NCBI GenBank assembly: GCA_025201705.1
Contig: MU616758.1
Location: 1-45,244 of the forward strand
Direction: 5' to 3'
Length of the DNA stretch: 45,244 nucleotides
From: Dissophora ornata
Lineage: Eukaryota; Mortierellomycota; Mortierellomycetes; Mortierellales; Mortierellaceae
Shown: positions 9,617-19,410 of the stretch, piece after piece
How the letters are laid out: every line of letters starts with the position of its first letter
Position numbering within the stretch: position 1 is the stretch's first letter
The notes under the pieces: model-generated
Databases searched by the model: none
What the model was told of the DNA's origin: nothing
The model's input: the letters and a program-made list of their open reading frames with translations, nothing else
Position numbers and translations under genes: made by a program

Positions 9617-11452
9617 TTAAGCCATGATGGGCTGCTTGTCCAAGTTCTCACGGTTGAGCAAGAACTTTCCATACTCGTATACACTCCAGCTGATCGCCGT
9701 GGAAGGCATATTGCCCAGGATACGAGGCTGCAAACCCTTTGCAAACCCGGCAAGACCCTGGCGCTGGTAGATAAGTCTACCTGCCTCGAAGAGACCATTG
9801 CAGTTTCTTATCCTCACATCCTTCGATTCGCCACGCGTCTGAAGCAAGGTCTTGGCAACATCCAATGGAGTCGTTGCAGCGGCAGCAACGGCTCCAGAAA
9901 CACCTCCGGCCATGACGTGGGTCATGGGATCGTAATTTCCCGAGGGGTTGAGCACCTTGCGCAGATATTCGTAGGTCGCAAATTGGATTGACTGGAAAGG
10001 GATCGTCATAGTCAGTGTGGTAGGATATGAGATGTAAAAGGCGCGCAGTCCTTCGGCGCGGTAGACCTTGCTGGCACATTCGACAACGCTCCTGTAGACA
10101 GATCCGTGGACCTGCATTCTTTGCTTGATCACATCAAATGGGTTCATCAGGGCGTCGTGAGCAATGGTGGCACATGCTCCGGCAGCAGCTAACGTTCGTG
10201 ACAGAAAACGTGAAGATAATGCGGTTAGTCTTCACAGCTCGTTGAGATTTGTGTAAACTGGGAAAAATATGATTCTGCAGATCAGATGGAGGAGGGAGGA
10301 GGGAGGAAGGGGGGACCGACATGAAATTGTGAGCACACATGCGAAAAACTGTAATCCTGCTCGTCTTGATGCCACTGATGATGTTTGTTGTTCACTTTCC
10401 GCTCTCTATATTGTGTACCCTCGCTCCCGAGTCGAGTCTTAAGATCTTCTACTTCCCACTATCACACAAATCTAATGTGCAGCGCCGCAGGAGAGATTGA
10501 TAATCGGCTCATGCCATCTCCTTGGGAATACTGTATTTTTTGCAAGTTCTCCGCCAGAGACCAACACAAGGGGAATTGATTCGTTTAGGCTTACCTGCTG
10601 CAACGAGGTGATGTCCAGTCGCATTTCCGCCAAAGGATTCCTTGGCGAATTCATATGTGGCAAAGTGGAGGGCATGGGCAGGTCCGGCACCCATGATCAC
10701 AGAGTTGACTCCCCTCCACAAAGTCCGCGCACCCTCTGTAGTTGTGATTCTTGAGGCAGCGTTGATGACACCGCTGTAGACAGCCTGTGGTGTGGGCTGG
10801 AGGATTTGCATACGGGTCTACACGGGTTTTTTTGACAGGGAGAGAAAGGCTAGTGTTAGAGCTGGTCATTCGGGTGTAAAGTGTAAGCGAGTACCACTCC
10901 TGCTCGCACGAGAGTTGTCGCCGCTGCATAGATCCTGTCTCATTCATGAATCAACTGAGCTGATCGAGGTGATTTCTCAGCTGTCGAATCCCCTCTTTCG
11001 TGCATCGTCCTGATCCATTGATCCATTCCTGTCTGTCGTGCTTTTCAGATTAACAGGTCCACAAAGCCAATTATTCGTCACACTTATCGAATCCTAATCG
11101 TGATTATCGCTGCGCTCGTCAACTTGTGTTGCCCGTGGTGTTTGTGCAGAAAATGACCAATACAAGGAACTTTGAGAGTGCAAAAACACTGCTAGGATGT
11201 CCCAACAGGCGGGTGTTGATCCCATGTCGATGACGCATATCGAGCGTGGCGATGGACAGTTGAGGTTCCATGGCATAAAGGGTGCCCCAGGTGCCACTGG
11301 GAGGCAGATGTGCTATTTACCTTGATAGAATCGACGGGGTACATGACGGCGTGCTCAGCAACACCGGCAAGGGCGCCGGCCATCAAACTCGCAGCGAGGG
11401 ACGAGTTCTCGGGCAGGGCCTCGTATTCATATTCAACTTCGACGTGAGACAT
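9617..11452 (-). CDS. mitochondrial iron carrier, mitoferrin type (MRS3/MRS4, SLC25A28/37)
   Basis: Three exons, 11452-11321, 10817-10595 and 10188-9617, join in phase to 308 residues, the normal size of a mitochondrial carrier. The three SLC25 repeats show their signature motifs: YPVDSIKTRMQ (split by intron 1), MNPFDVIKQRMQVHG and TPLDVAKTLLQTRG. The mitoferrin-specific features are the EHAVMYPVDS form of repeat 1, the MNPFDVIKQRMQ form of repeat 2 and the GxxxxFAKGLQPRILGNMPSTAISWSVYE end. Six membrane helices in the inner mitochondrial membrane are expected. The role is import of Fe(II) for haem and Fe-S cluster synthesis. Four exact iron-type GATA sites lie 1.3-1.6 kb upstream of its ATG, with nothing recognisable in between. 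Confidence 0.93.
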
Positions 11453-12770
11453 TCTTTAACTTGTAGTGGTGTGGAGAAATGAGGATGGGTGTGGTGGTGG
11501 GTATCTGTTCGAAGAGGGAAGTAGATAAGTAGAAAGAGTCAGCAGCGTGAAGGAAGCGGAAGAAGGAAGAGGAACGAGTGATTATAGGAGCTATTTAAGC
11601 GGGGATAAACTCTGTTGTTGTGTATCTGATTGATAGCGAGGACAGACGTCAACTGGATCTGTCCGCCCCATCTTCCGCTTTCGTCTTCCCTCAGTTCTTT
11701 GTGTTCCGCAAAAAAATAAAAAAACAAATGTGTGAGCCGCGGCGAGAGTAGAAGTGACTCTTTTTTCTCATTGCCAAGTACCTGTCCCTGTGGATGATGA
11801 CACGGAGAGCAGGTGCAACAGGAATGTAAAATTGATCGAGCACAGATTACTGGCTGGGTACACAATGGCGACAAGAAGCGTGAACTGTAAACAACTCGCC
11901 TCGTAATCAGGCAATCAGATACCAGTTATGCGGCGATATCACATGGGTGAAGTAGGAACGCTCCTCGCACCCATCTCCTTTCTCCCCATACACATCCCTA
12001 CCCCATCGATGCCGCTTCCCCATGTTATATCCATCCGCCCGGTGTCTGGAGAGGTAGTTTTTTTTAGAACCTCAGGAACCTCAGAAACCTCATCTGCGAA
12101 TAAAAACAGCGCAATAACAAATTTTAGACTGCGCAGAAGAATAGAGCCGACAAGGACCCTGTGCATGCGTGCCAGCATGTCTCATGGCAGGGCGCATGCT
12201 GGATTTCCCCTCGCAAAGTTATTGATCTGCCCACGCGAAAGCTGTTTGATTTGTGCACGAACGTTTAGAGTTGTTGCCAAGACTGGGATGGATGAACACA
12301 AGAACACAAAAGGAAAAAAAAAACATCGCTCACACCCTTTCCCCGCTGTCATTTTACGCCTCTATTCCTATGGCTCCGCTTGCACTCGGGTAAAATAGAA
12401 AAGACGACAACGCAAAAGGAGCGTCAGAACCTTTTGCGAGTTCCTATCACTCAGTGCTCATCTTGATTTCCTGCAGACTAAACGCCAAACACTCAGGCTA
12501 GCATGTTTCCCACATCAAACACTGGGCTTGCTCTCTATTCGTTTGTCGTCATATTTCGTCACCCGTTTTATTTGATGAGGTTATTTTACCTTGTGAAGCA
12601 GGGGGATCGTGTTCAGAGTGGGGAAGAGTAGAAGGAACCAGTGGCTGCGGACGAGATAAATCAAGAGATCAAGGGATGGGAAGTGGACACTAGGGAGGGT
12701 GAAGGCAATGAGGAAAGAGAGAGTTGGGAAGAAAAGAGGTCTAAACGCTGGACCAGGTTTGATTTTTTTT
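11453..12770. other. intergenic region upstream of the mitoferrin gene, proximal part
   Basis: Should hold the mitoferrin promoter and leader. Two imperfect copies of the iron GATA motif (ATCAGATAC, last base off) occur at 11622-11630 (minus) and 11914-11922 (plus). The frames here are short and unrecognised. Confidence 0.45.
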
Positions 12771-13077
12771 TTATCAGATTTTTTTTGCTTCCTTCATTCG
12801 CCGCTGGCCTCACCCTGCTGCATGGCAAGTGGTCTCGATTCGCAGGGGTGGAACAAAACGCCCTGTAGGCGTTTTCGTCCCGACGCATCAGATTGTTTTT
12901 ATCAGATGGGACTGCGTTAAGTTATCTGATTTTTTTTTTTTTGAGTTCTCCAGGAAAGAGATGACTCGGGTTTGGATTTATCCATTTTCATTCCCAAATG
13001 TGGGTTCATTTTCGCCGTACTTTTTGCTTGTAAGCAATGTAAGCAGGTACAAAGCAGGCATGCCATCGTTATCAGAT
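12771..13077 (-). promoter_or_regulatory. cluster of four ATCWGATAA iron-responsive GATA sites
   Basis: Exact matches to ATCWGATAA, all in the same orientation on the minus strand, lie at 12771-12779 (ATCTGATAA), 12899-12907 (ATCTGATAA), 12922-12930 (ATCAGATAA) and 13069-13077 (ATCTGATAA). This is the established site of the fungal iron-sensing GATA repressors (Fep1, SreA, Urbs1 family). In the rest of the window I found one other exact match, inside the pseudogene (38628-38636), about the number expected by chance in 45 kb. The cluster lies upstream of the mitoferrin gene. Sites 2 and 3 are 14 bp apart, suiting paired binding. That it acts on mitoferrin is inference. Confidence 0.6.
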
Positions 13078-13626
13078 GCGATAGTTGTTTTCCTGGAGAA
13101 GTGAATGTTGTGCCATTCAAATAAGTTATTCAGCAAAATAAATTTATTCAAGGCAAGCTTGCCACACCAGAAGTCTTTATTAACAAAACTTCTTGCCCTA
13201 TTCACTTTCTCATTCGTTATCCGTGGTATGTTCTCGTCATCGCTAGCGACAATCGTTATATCTTAATTGGTGGGTGACTAATTATTTGGGACTCGATGAC
13301 CGGGACACCAGTCCTCAAAATAATTACAGGTTCGTCACTTTTTATTCACATGAATACAAAAAAGGCGCTCTCTGCTGTCACTTGCTCACAGTTTTGGCAA
13401 AGGTCATCTTGTGCGCAAACATCGAAAATCTATGGCAGAACTCTTGGTTCATCCAGCACATCCTCACACGCTCTCTCCCTCAATTGGCCACTCATGTCTA
13501 GACAAAGGGTTGTTTTAATGAATTTTACTCTAGGTTGGTATAGGTACAATTATAGTGTAGCGACAAAAAGACAGAACTATGTCTGTGCTCACTTCGCGTG
13601 GTGTGGCTGCTAATGTCTCATCTCCT
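13078..13626. other. intergenic region 3' of the DUF229 gene
   Basis: AT-rich DNA holding the DUF229 3' UTR. Several TTTATT (minus AATAAA) words occur near 13140-13147 and 13340. No gene recognised. Confidence 0.45.
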
Positions 13627-16112
13627 CTAAGCGACACGACAATGACAGTACTCCTCCGGGATCTTGGCTTGCTCACACGTCCTTGACTGATTCAACTCCT
13701 CGTCAAACAAAGTGCCTGTTCTCCATGCACCTCCATCCACATCATCGTCATCTCCATTCTCTGGCATCCTTCCGGACGCCAACATCTTGAGCGTGGCATG
13801 GATCTCATAGCCCGTCAAAAGCGATTGCTGGTTATGCATCAGTCCACGAGTGAGGCTGGGATACTTTTTGGCAAGGAGTGGTGGCAAGATAACGGAGAGA
13901 TATGGGTTCATGTGCTCGATACGACCGTTGGGCGTGAACATGAAGTTGATGCCCATATGAAGACCATGATCTGCCATCATGAAGATAATAGTGTTCTCGA
14001 GTGTTCCATCCTCCTCCATGCCTAAACACATTTGAGAGGCAACAAGAAATTGTCCGATACGGATTAGTCATTGCATTCAGGGAGATGTCATTCGTTGCTT
14101 AATAGGGTCGTCACCAAGGAGCAGACCATACCCTTCATAAACTTGGCCATGTCGTCGTCCAGAGTCAACAGAACCTCGCCTGTTCCCTCATGCCCCTCAA
14201 TGAAGGATCCCATTTGGAACCATGGCTGATCAGGGTATTCGCGTCGGAATTGGTTCATGTACTCCAAGGCATGGTTGTGAACATTGGTTCCATGGAGACA
14301 TCTGGCTACTATCGAGTAAGGGCCTTCAAAATTCGAGAACGGGTTCTTGTCCAGGGCATAGTATGGAGGCAGACAGAAAGGCGACTGCAGTTCATGATCA
14401 AAATACTGAGATGTCTCGATTCCGGTGTACTGGGTCGACCAATCCTCACAGTTGTCCTCCACTCTCGACGTGATATATCCAGCCTCATGGAAGTCCTTCC
14501 AGACTGGAAGTGCGGGTGGATCCTGGCGGTCCGGAGTGTTGGTATAGACGACACGCGAGTTGGCATCGGTGTTGAACCCGACGGCGTGGTAGCGGAAAAA
14601 CTCGTGCAACTGAGGTCCACCCTGAGCTGACGTATCGAGACTAGCGACAACTGTGGCAGTCTTGGCCATTTTGCGATAAAATTGTCTTCTAGCCACTGCA
14701 TCCATGAAGAGCACCATAACATTAGGCTTCCTAGCTAGTTCCGCATCCTTCTCAGCCTCGCCGTTCAACACATCCACGAGGTCCTGCTCATGGTCTGCGG
14801 TAGTGGTCTCCTCCTGCTCCTGGCGTGCCTTCTCCACTCCTTTGACTCTCTCCAGTACAGCCTCGTCGCGGACGACCCGAATGAGGACCTTGGAGACTTC
14901 AGGCTCGCAGGTGGCGATAATCGACTCCACTCCCAGGTCATTAACGAGCACCGGCTCCGTGTAAGTCCTCCTCTCCGTGCGCTCCACGATCTTCTTGTTA
15001 TAAGTGTGCATAATCTTGTCCGCTGCAGGCCACGACTTTGTATCCGGCAAGACGTCATACGTTATCGGTGACCCTGACGCCTTGAAAGCTTTGTTCAAAC
15101 AGTTGATTGTCAAGATGCCATCGTGCGACCATTCGGCCTCAATTCCGGTGACCTCGGGACAACTAAGCTGACCCGTCCAAAAGTTTTGGACATAATTTGG
15201 CAAGAGATCCACTATCGGAATATTGATCCCATCCCATTCGCACAGCTCTGTTCCTGCCAGGTTGCCGTGCATCAGGTGAGAGCCATGAGCTCCTGAACCC
15301 CAGACTGAGTGGTAATACATCAACAGGAGTGTCGTCAGGATCGTCGTGCCCATCACGTTCATAGTCATGAACCGCCGGAACTTTGATGGGTTCATTTTAC
15401 GCTGACAGAACAGAATTGATTGGATCAACCCATTGAGCGGGACAGAGATCACAAGGAAGACCAGCATATTGTAGGCACCATGGGCTTCAAACGATTCGCC
15501 ATCGTCCCACTTCTTAAGCGCATAAAGGATCACAGCCACGCCTGAAAAGAGGCTGCCTGCAAAGAAGCTTGACATGGGTGTCAGCACGATCATTGTCAGG
15601 GCAGCCGTCAGACATAATACCGACAGAACCAAGTTGACTCCGAGCGTCGAGAGATTGTCCTTGACCCACTCGATATCACCTCCAGCCAGGGCCTCCACAT
15701 AGAACAAGGAGAAGAGTGAGATCAGGATAACGATCGCCAGGATGCGGATAGAGATGACGGTTTGGGTTGGTGCGCTTTTGCTGCCATTACTGCCCGATAG
15801 CGGAGTCATATGCTCCCTGCTGGAGATGGGCAGGAGAGGAGCAGTGCCTCCGTAGATCTTTTCGTCGTCGGCTTCCTTCTTTTCCTTGTCATGGTGATCC
15901 AGTAAGCTGTAGTCTTCACTCGGACTTTGTTTGTTGTTGCTGCGTCTCCAAGACGTTGTAGGGTATTCGTCCGACTGGTGTATGTTGTGGGCTGTCGATG
16001 CGGAGTTTGGGGTATTGTAACGTGGAGTGGAGAGGGGTTGAGGTGATGGTGAAGGAGGTGTGGCAGGCCGCTCGGTCACAGGCGGAGGGGAAGGGTTCCT
16101 GCTGTTCTCCAT
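13627..16112 (-). CDS. five-TM membrane protein with a DUF229 (alkaline phosphatase superfamily) domain
   Basis: Two exons, 16112-14132 and 14021-13627, join in phase (KFMKG|MEEDG) to 791 residues. I start at MENSRN; an upstream in-frame ATG at 16211 would add 33 residues. Residues 1-115 are Pro/Ser-rich and cytosolic-looking. About five hydrophobic helices follow (119-139, 158-178, 180-199, 214-234, 250-268). From residue 464 comes a DUF229 domain: NVMVLFMDAVARRQFYRKM with the first metal Asp, GFNTDANS aligning with the family's G-NT-xxN nucleophile segment, an SFIEGHEG segment, and MMADHGLHMG carrying the Asp-His metal pair. Members are extracellular-facing hydrolases of the sulfatase/phosphatase fold, mostly of unknown substrate. 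The usual Ser of DxxSR is Ala here. Function beyond the fold is unknown. Confidence 0.85.
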
Positions 16113-17268
16113 TTCGGACAAAGAGGAACGAGCAAGGACAAGAGAACGAGAGGAGGGGGGGCAAAGGCGGCTATGAAGAGATAACGAATATGGATAAAGG
16201 AATGAGGACAAGGGATAAAAAAAGAGAATGAAAATAAGAGAATGAAAATAAGACCGAAGACCGACGGAATAGTGAAAAAGTGTATTTGAATGAAGAGTAA
16301 ACTGGCTGAAAAGGCACTAAAGTAATGAGAGATACAACAAATACTGTATCCCCAGGAAATAGGACCAGACCCGGACCAGAGGGCGAAAAGAATGACGGAT
16401 TGAAAAGAGCAGCGGAAAGAAAAAGGCGATGTTCCTGAACTCCAATACCGGTCCAGAGCTATATGTGTCTGCGGCCTTTTCAGTTATCCATTCCCGACCC
16501 GCTCCCCGCTTCTCTCTCTCTCCTCTGTGTTTCTTGTAGAAAGAGCCAATGGGTGCCACGCCGATCTGAGACCTGCTTTACATGCTTACATGCTACGTCT
16601 TTGAGTGCAGTAGCCTGCGTCCATTGCACCGTGAACGACCGACAGGCATCAGTCCCTCTTACTGGCTCTCTCTCTTGCCCTTCCCCCTTCGCCGGCAAGG
16701 CATTCTCCCAATAACCGCTCAATTTAAAAAACACCGCCGCAATCCAAGTCGTCTGTGTTTTCCAAGGGACAGCTTTTTATTTGTCGTGTGAGTGCGCATC
16801 TGCAAATGTAAACCTTGTTTATTTGATATTTTCAGGGCAAACCTGTCTTGTGCCCCTTTGCTCTATTTATTCCCTTGCACATCTTTGCGGCGGGTTCACA
16901 AGTCTGTCGTGTGAGCTACACGATTGGCCCACTTTTTTTTTCATAAAAGTCTCGATCGAATGAAGGGCCATTGAACATGTGCAGTTTACTAGGCCTACTT
17001 GCCATCATCTTCAACTGCTTGTTTCCTCGGAGTCTCAGTCAGCGCTGCCATCAGCTTTTGCTCCTTGGGGGGAATACAATCTCGGTCTTCGTTTCATGCG
17101 GACATGTACAAAAATACACCTTGCGCAGTCAAACAATGACCTCTTGGAGGCCACGTCTGCGCGCAGGCTCAAATCTCAAGATCTCGGCTATCAACAGCCG
17201 ACTACCTTTATTTTGGGGAGGGGAGAAGTCAATGTATCACGTGAGAACTCTTTCCTGGACCTCGTCGC
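16113..17268. other. intergenic region between DUF229 and AIG1-type GTPase genes
   Basis: About 1.15 kb with the DUF229 promoter/leader at its left and the GTPase 3' UTR at its right (both minus strand). Short frames only; no recognisable domain, tRNA or repeat. Confidence 0.5.
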
Positions 17269-18957
17269 TCACATTACACTACAGACGTTGGAAACGGACC
17301 TTGCTCCGGACTGCACTATCTGAGGAATCGCCGCCGCTGCAGAGCGGATACTATGTACAATGAAGTTGTCCTGCACAATACCTGCGCGGTTGTTGACCTC
17401 CTGGAAGAACGTGCACGTAAACTTTTCTCTACGCGTGCCTTCCTCCACCGACACCACAGCCTCATACAACTCCATGAAGCAGTCGCGTGCATATTGACTG
17501 TAACGGGTGTCGCGGTTGGAGAGGAACACAATCGGGGGTTGGTACTGCAGTTGGAACCACTGGTTGATCACCTTCACAAACCCGTCTATTGGGTCTGTCA
17601 ACGCGTCGATGTTCTCCTCCAGATAATCTCGCTGTTCCTCATCCACATGCGTAAACACAATCACGACGTGTTTCCAAAACTGAGGTCCCAGCAACCGCTC
17701 AAACAACCTCAGCATGTTTTTCGTGTACTCATCCAACCTACGAGTGTGTGGCACGCATTAGCGATCTTGGTTCCCTTAAAGTTCACAACCAAACGTCGGA
17801 TTTCCACATCCAAATATAGTGAAGATGCTTACCTAGTGTTGTGGATGTTGAATACGAGTACGAATGCACTTACTCCGTGCGACAATGTCTTGAAAAACTC
17901 GACCATCAAATGAACATTCTCGACATCCTTGTATGTCGAATCACACATTCCGGGTCTACAACACCGAAGCAGAACACACGTTGAAGCGGTCAATATCGTG
18001 CATAGCCTCGCGTACGTTGATCGATGATGAGCAGGAGTGTTAATCCCATGCTGCTGTAGGGCAGCTCCCCGTAATGTGTATCCTTTGTCATATTTCAGTA
18101 CAACCGTCTGAATTACGGTGGTCCATATCTGGCATGATGTTTCTTCAAGCAGCTAGCGCTACTGCGCTTCAGACTCTTTGTCATTGATCTGGCGATAATC
18201 CGTCGATCGGTTACAAAGTTATCTAGGCCGAGGTGACATACAAGAGCTGATATCCTCGCCCTTTTTTCTTCCAGCACTTGCTTTCCCACCTTCACTGCTG
18301 GCGCATGATATAAATTCGCGGAAGGCGAGCAGATTACAAGGAGCTGAAAACTTACGTGTCGACAATATGAACAGTTCTTCCCACCTCAGGCAACTTCCAA
18401 TGACGGACACAGCTACCGATCTGTTGCGTGACAGGCTATGACAGGAAGTAAGAAAAGGTCTCGTTGTTTCGTGAGTTGACAAATAAACATTTTGAGCCGT
18501 TAGACACAGAGCTGATGAGATGCCCTAAAAAAAAAGATACAACACACACAACAAAACACCGCCGGAGGCTCTTGTCATTCTCCACAGTCTACTGGCCCCC
18601 CTTGTCTGTTGGTCAACGTTGCCACGTTCTTGAGAATAGGGTACATTGACATAAAGTAGTTGGCCTGCGCTTGGCGAAAAATCAGGTGGAGAGAAAGGGG
18701 TGACGACCGTGTGTGTGTGCGCATGAGGAGTCTACTTACACCAACAGCTCGCCCTGATTGGAACAGAGGCTCTTGAATGATGGAATTCAACGTTGAGGAT
18801 TTGCCATTTCCGACGGCACCCATCTATTAGGAAAGAGTTTATTTCTGTTGAGCATGAGAGAGCTGTGAACGGGAACGATGTTCGATCTTTTTTATTTTGG
18901 TGTACATGTAGTGCTCCGTACCACCGCGAGGACAATGTTGTTTGCGTCGTTGATCAT
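17269..18957 (-). CDS. AIG1-type (GIMAP/IAN-like) GTPase with C-terminal CaaX box
   Basis: Five exons, 18957-18925, 18823-18740, 18435-18356, 17955-17833 and 17737-17269, join in phase to 262 residues. Motifs appear across the junctions: beta-1 plus P-loop NIVLAMGAVGNGKSS (G1, about residues 13-21), a Thr in GPVTQQ (G2 candidate), DTPG (G3, 65-68) and FTHVD (G4, 136-139), the last being the AIG1-type variant of NKxD. The last four residues are CSVM, a good CaaX farnesylation motif, so the protein probably sits on a cytosolic membrane face. AIG1 GTPases oligomerise on membranes in plants and animals; a fungal role is not known to me. The 33-nt first exon is too short to be found by frame scanning and rests on phase and the beta-1 strand. 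Confidence 0.85.
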
Positions 18958-19410
18958 TGCAAAAACGAGGGAGGAATGGCAGTTGGAAGAAGACAGAGAC
19001 AAAGAAGACTAGGGTATAAGGCAGACAGGGAGACAAGGAGACAAGCAAGGAGAGAAAAACAATGACCTCAGAGGTCAAGCTGTGGTCACTGCGGCGCGTG
19101 TTGCAAAGACATCGCCACAAAATGGTCCTCGTAGTTAGAAACCAATGCTTGTTACAGACATATCCTGTAAAATCGTATATCATCGTCATGCAAACGCTGC
19201 TGGGCGGATTTCATGGATTTGATGCGCACAGGATAACCATCCCCCTGTTACGCATAACATAACAGCATAGCTCAAGTCGGACACCAACGTTCAGCACTGT
19301 CGATTAGCATTATTATTGTAGTAGTAATAGTAGTAGTTCTAGGTAGTAAATTACAAAAGAATGAACCCTTTCTTTCTCGTTACGTTTGTGAATCATTATG
19401 TTGCCGTGTT
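18958..19410. other. intergenic region upstream of the AIG1-type GTPase
   Basis: Promoter side of the GTPase gene and 3' side of the Gln-rich gene. A short TAG/TAGT-rich patch occurs near 19316-19350. No gene seen. Confidence 0.45.

Noticed and set aside
11928..12398. 156-codon frame upstream of mitoferrin
   Set aside because: No recognisable domain, mixed Cys/Arg composition, frame in promoter-like DNA; probably chance.
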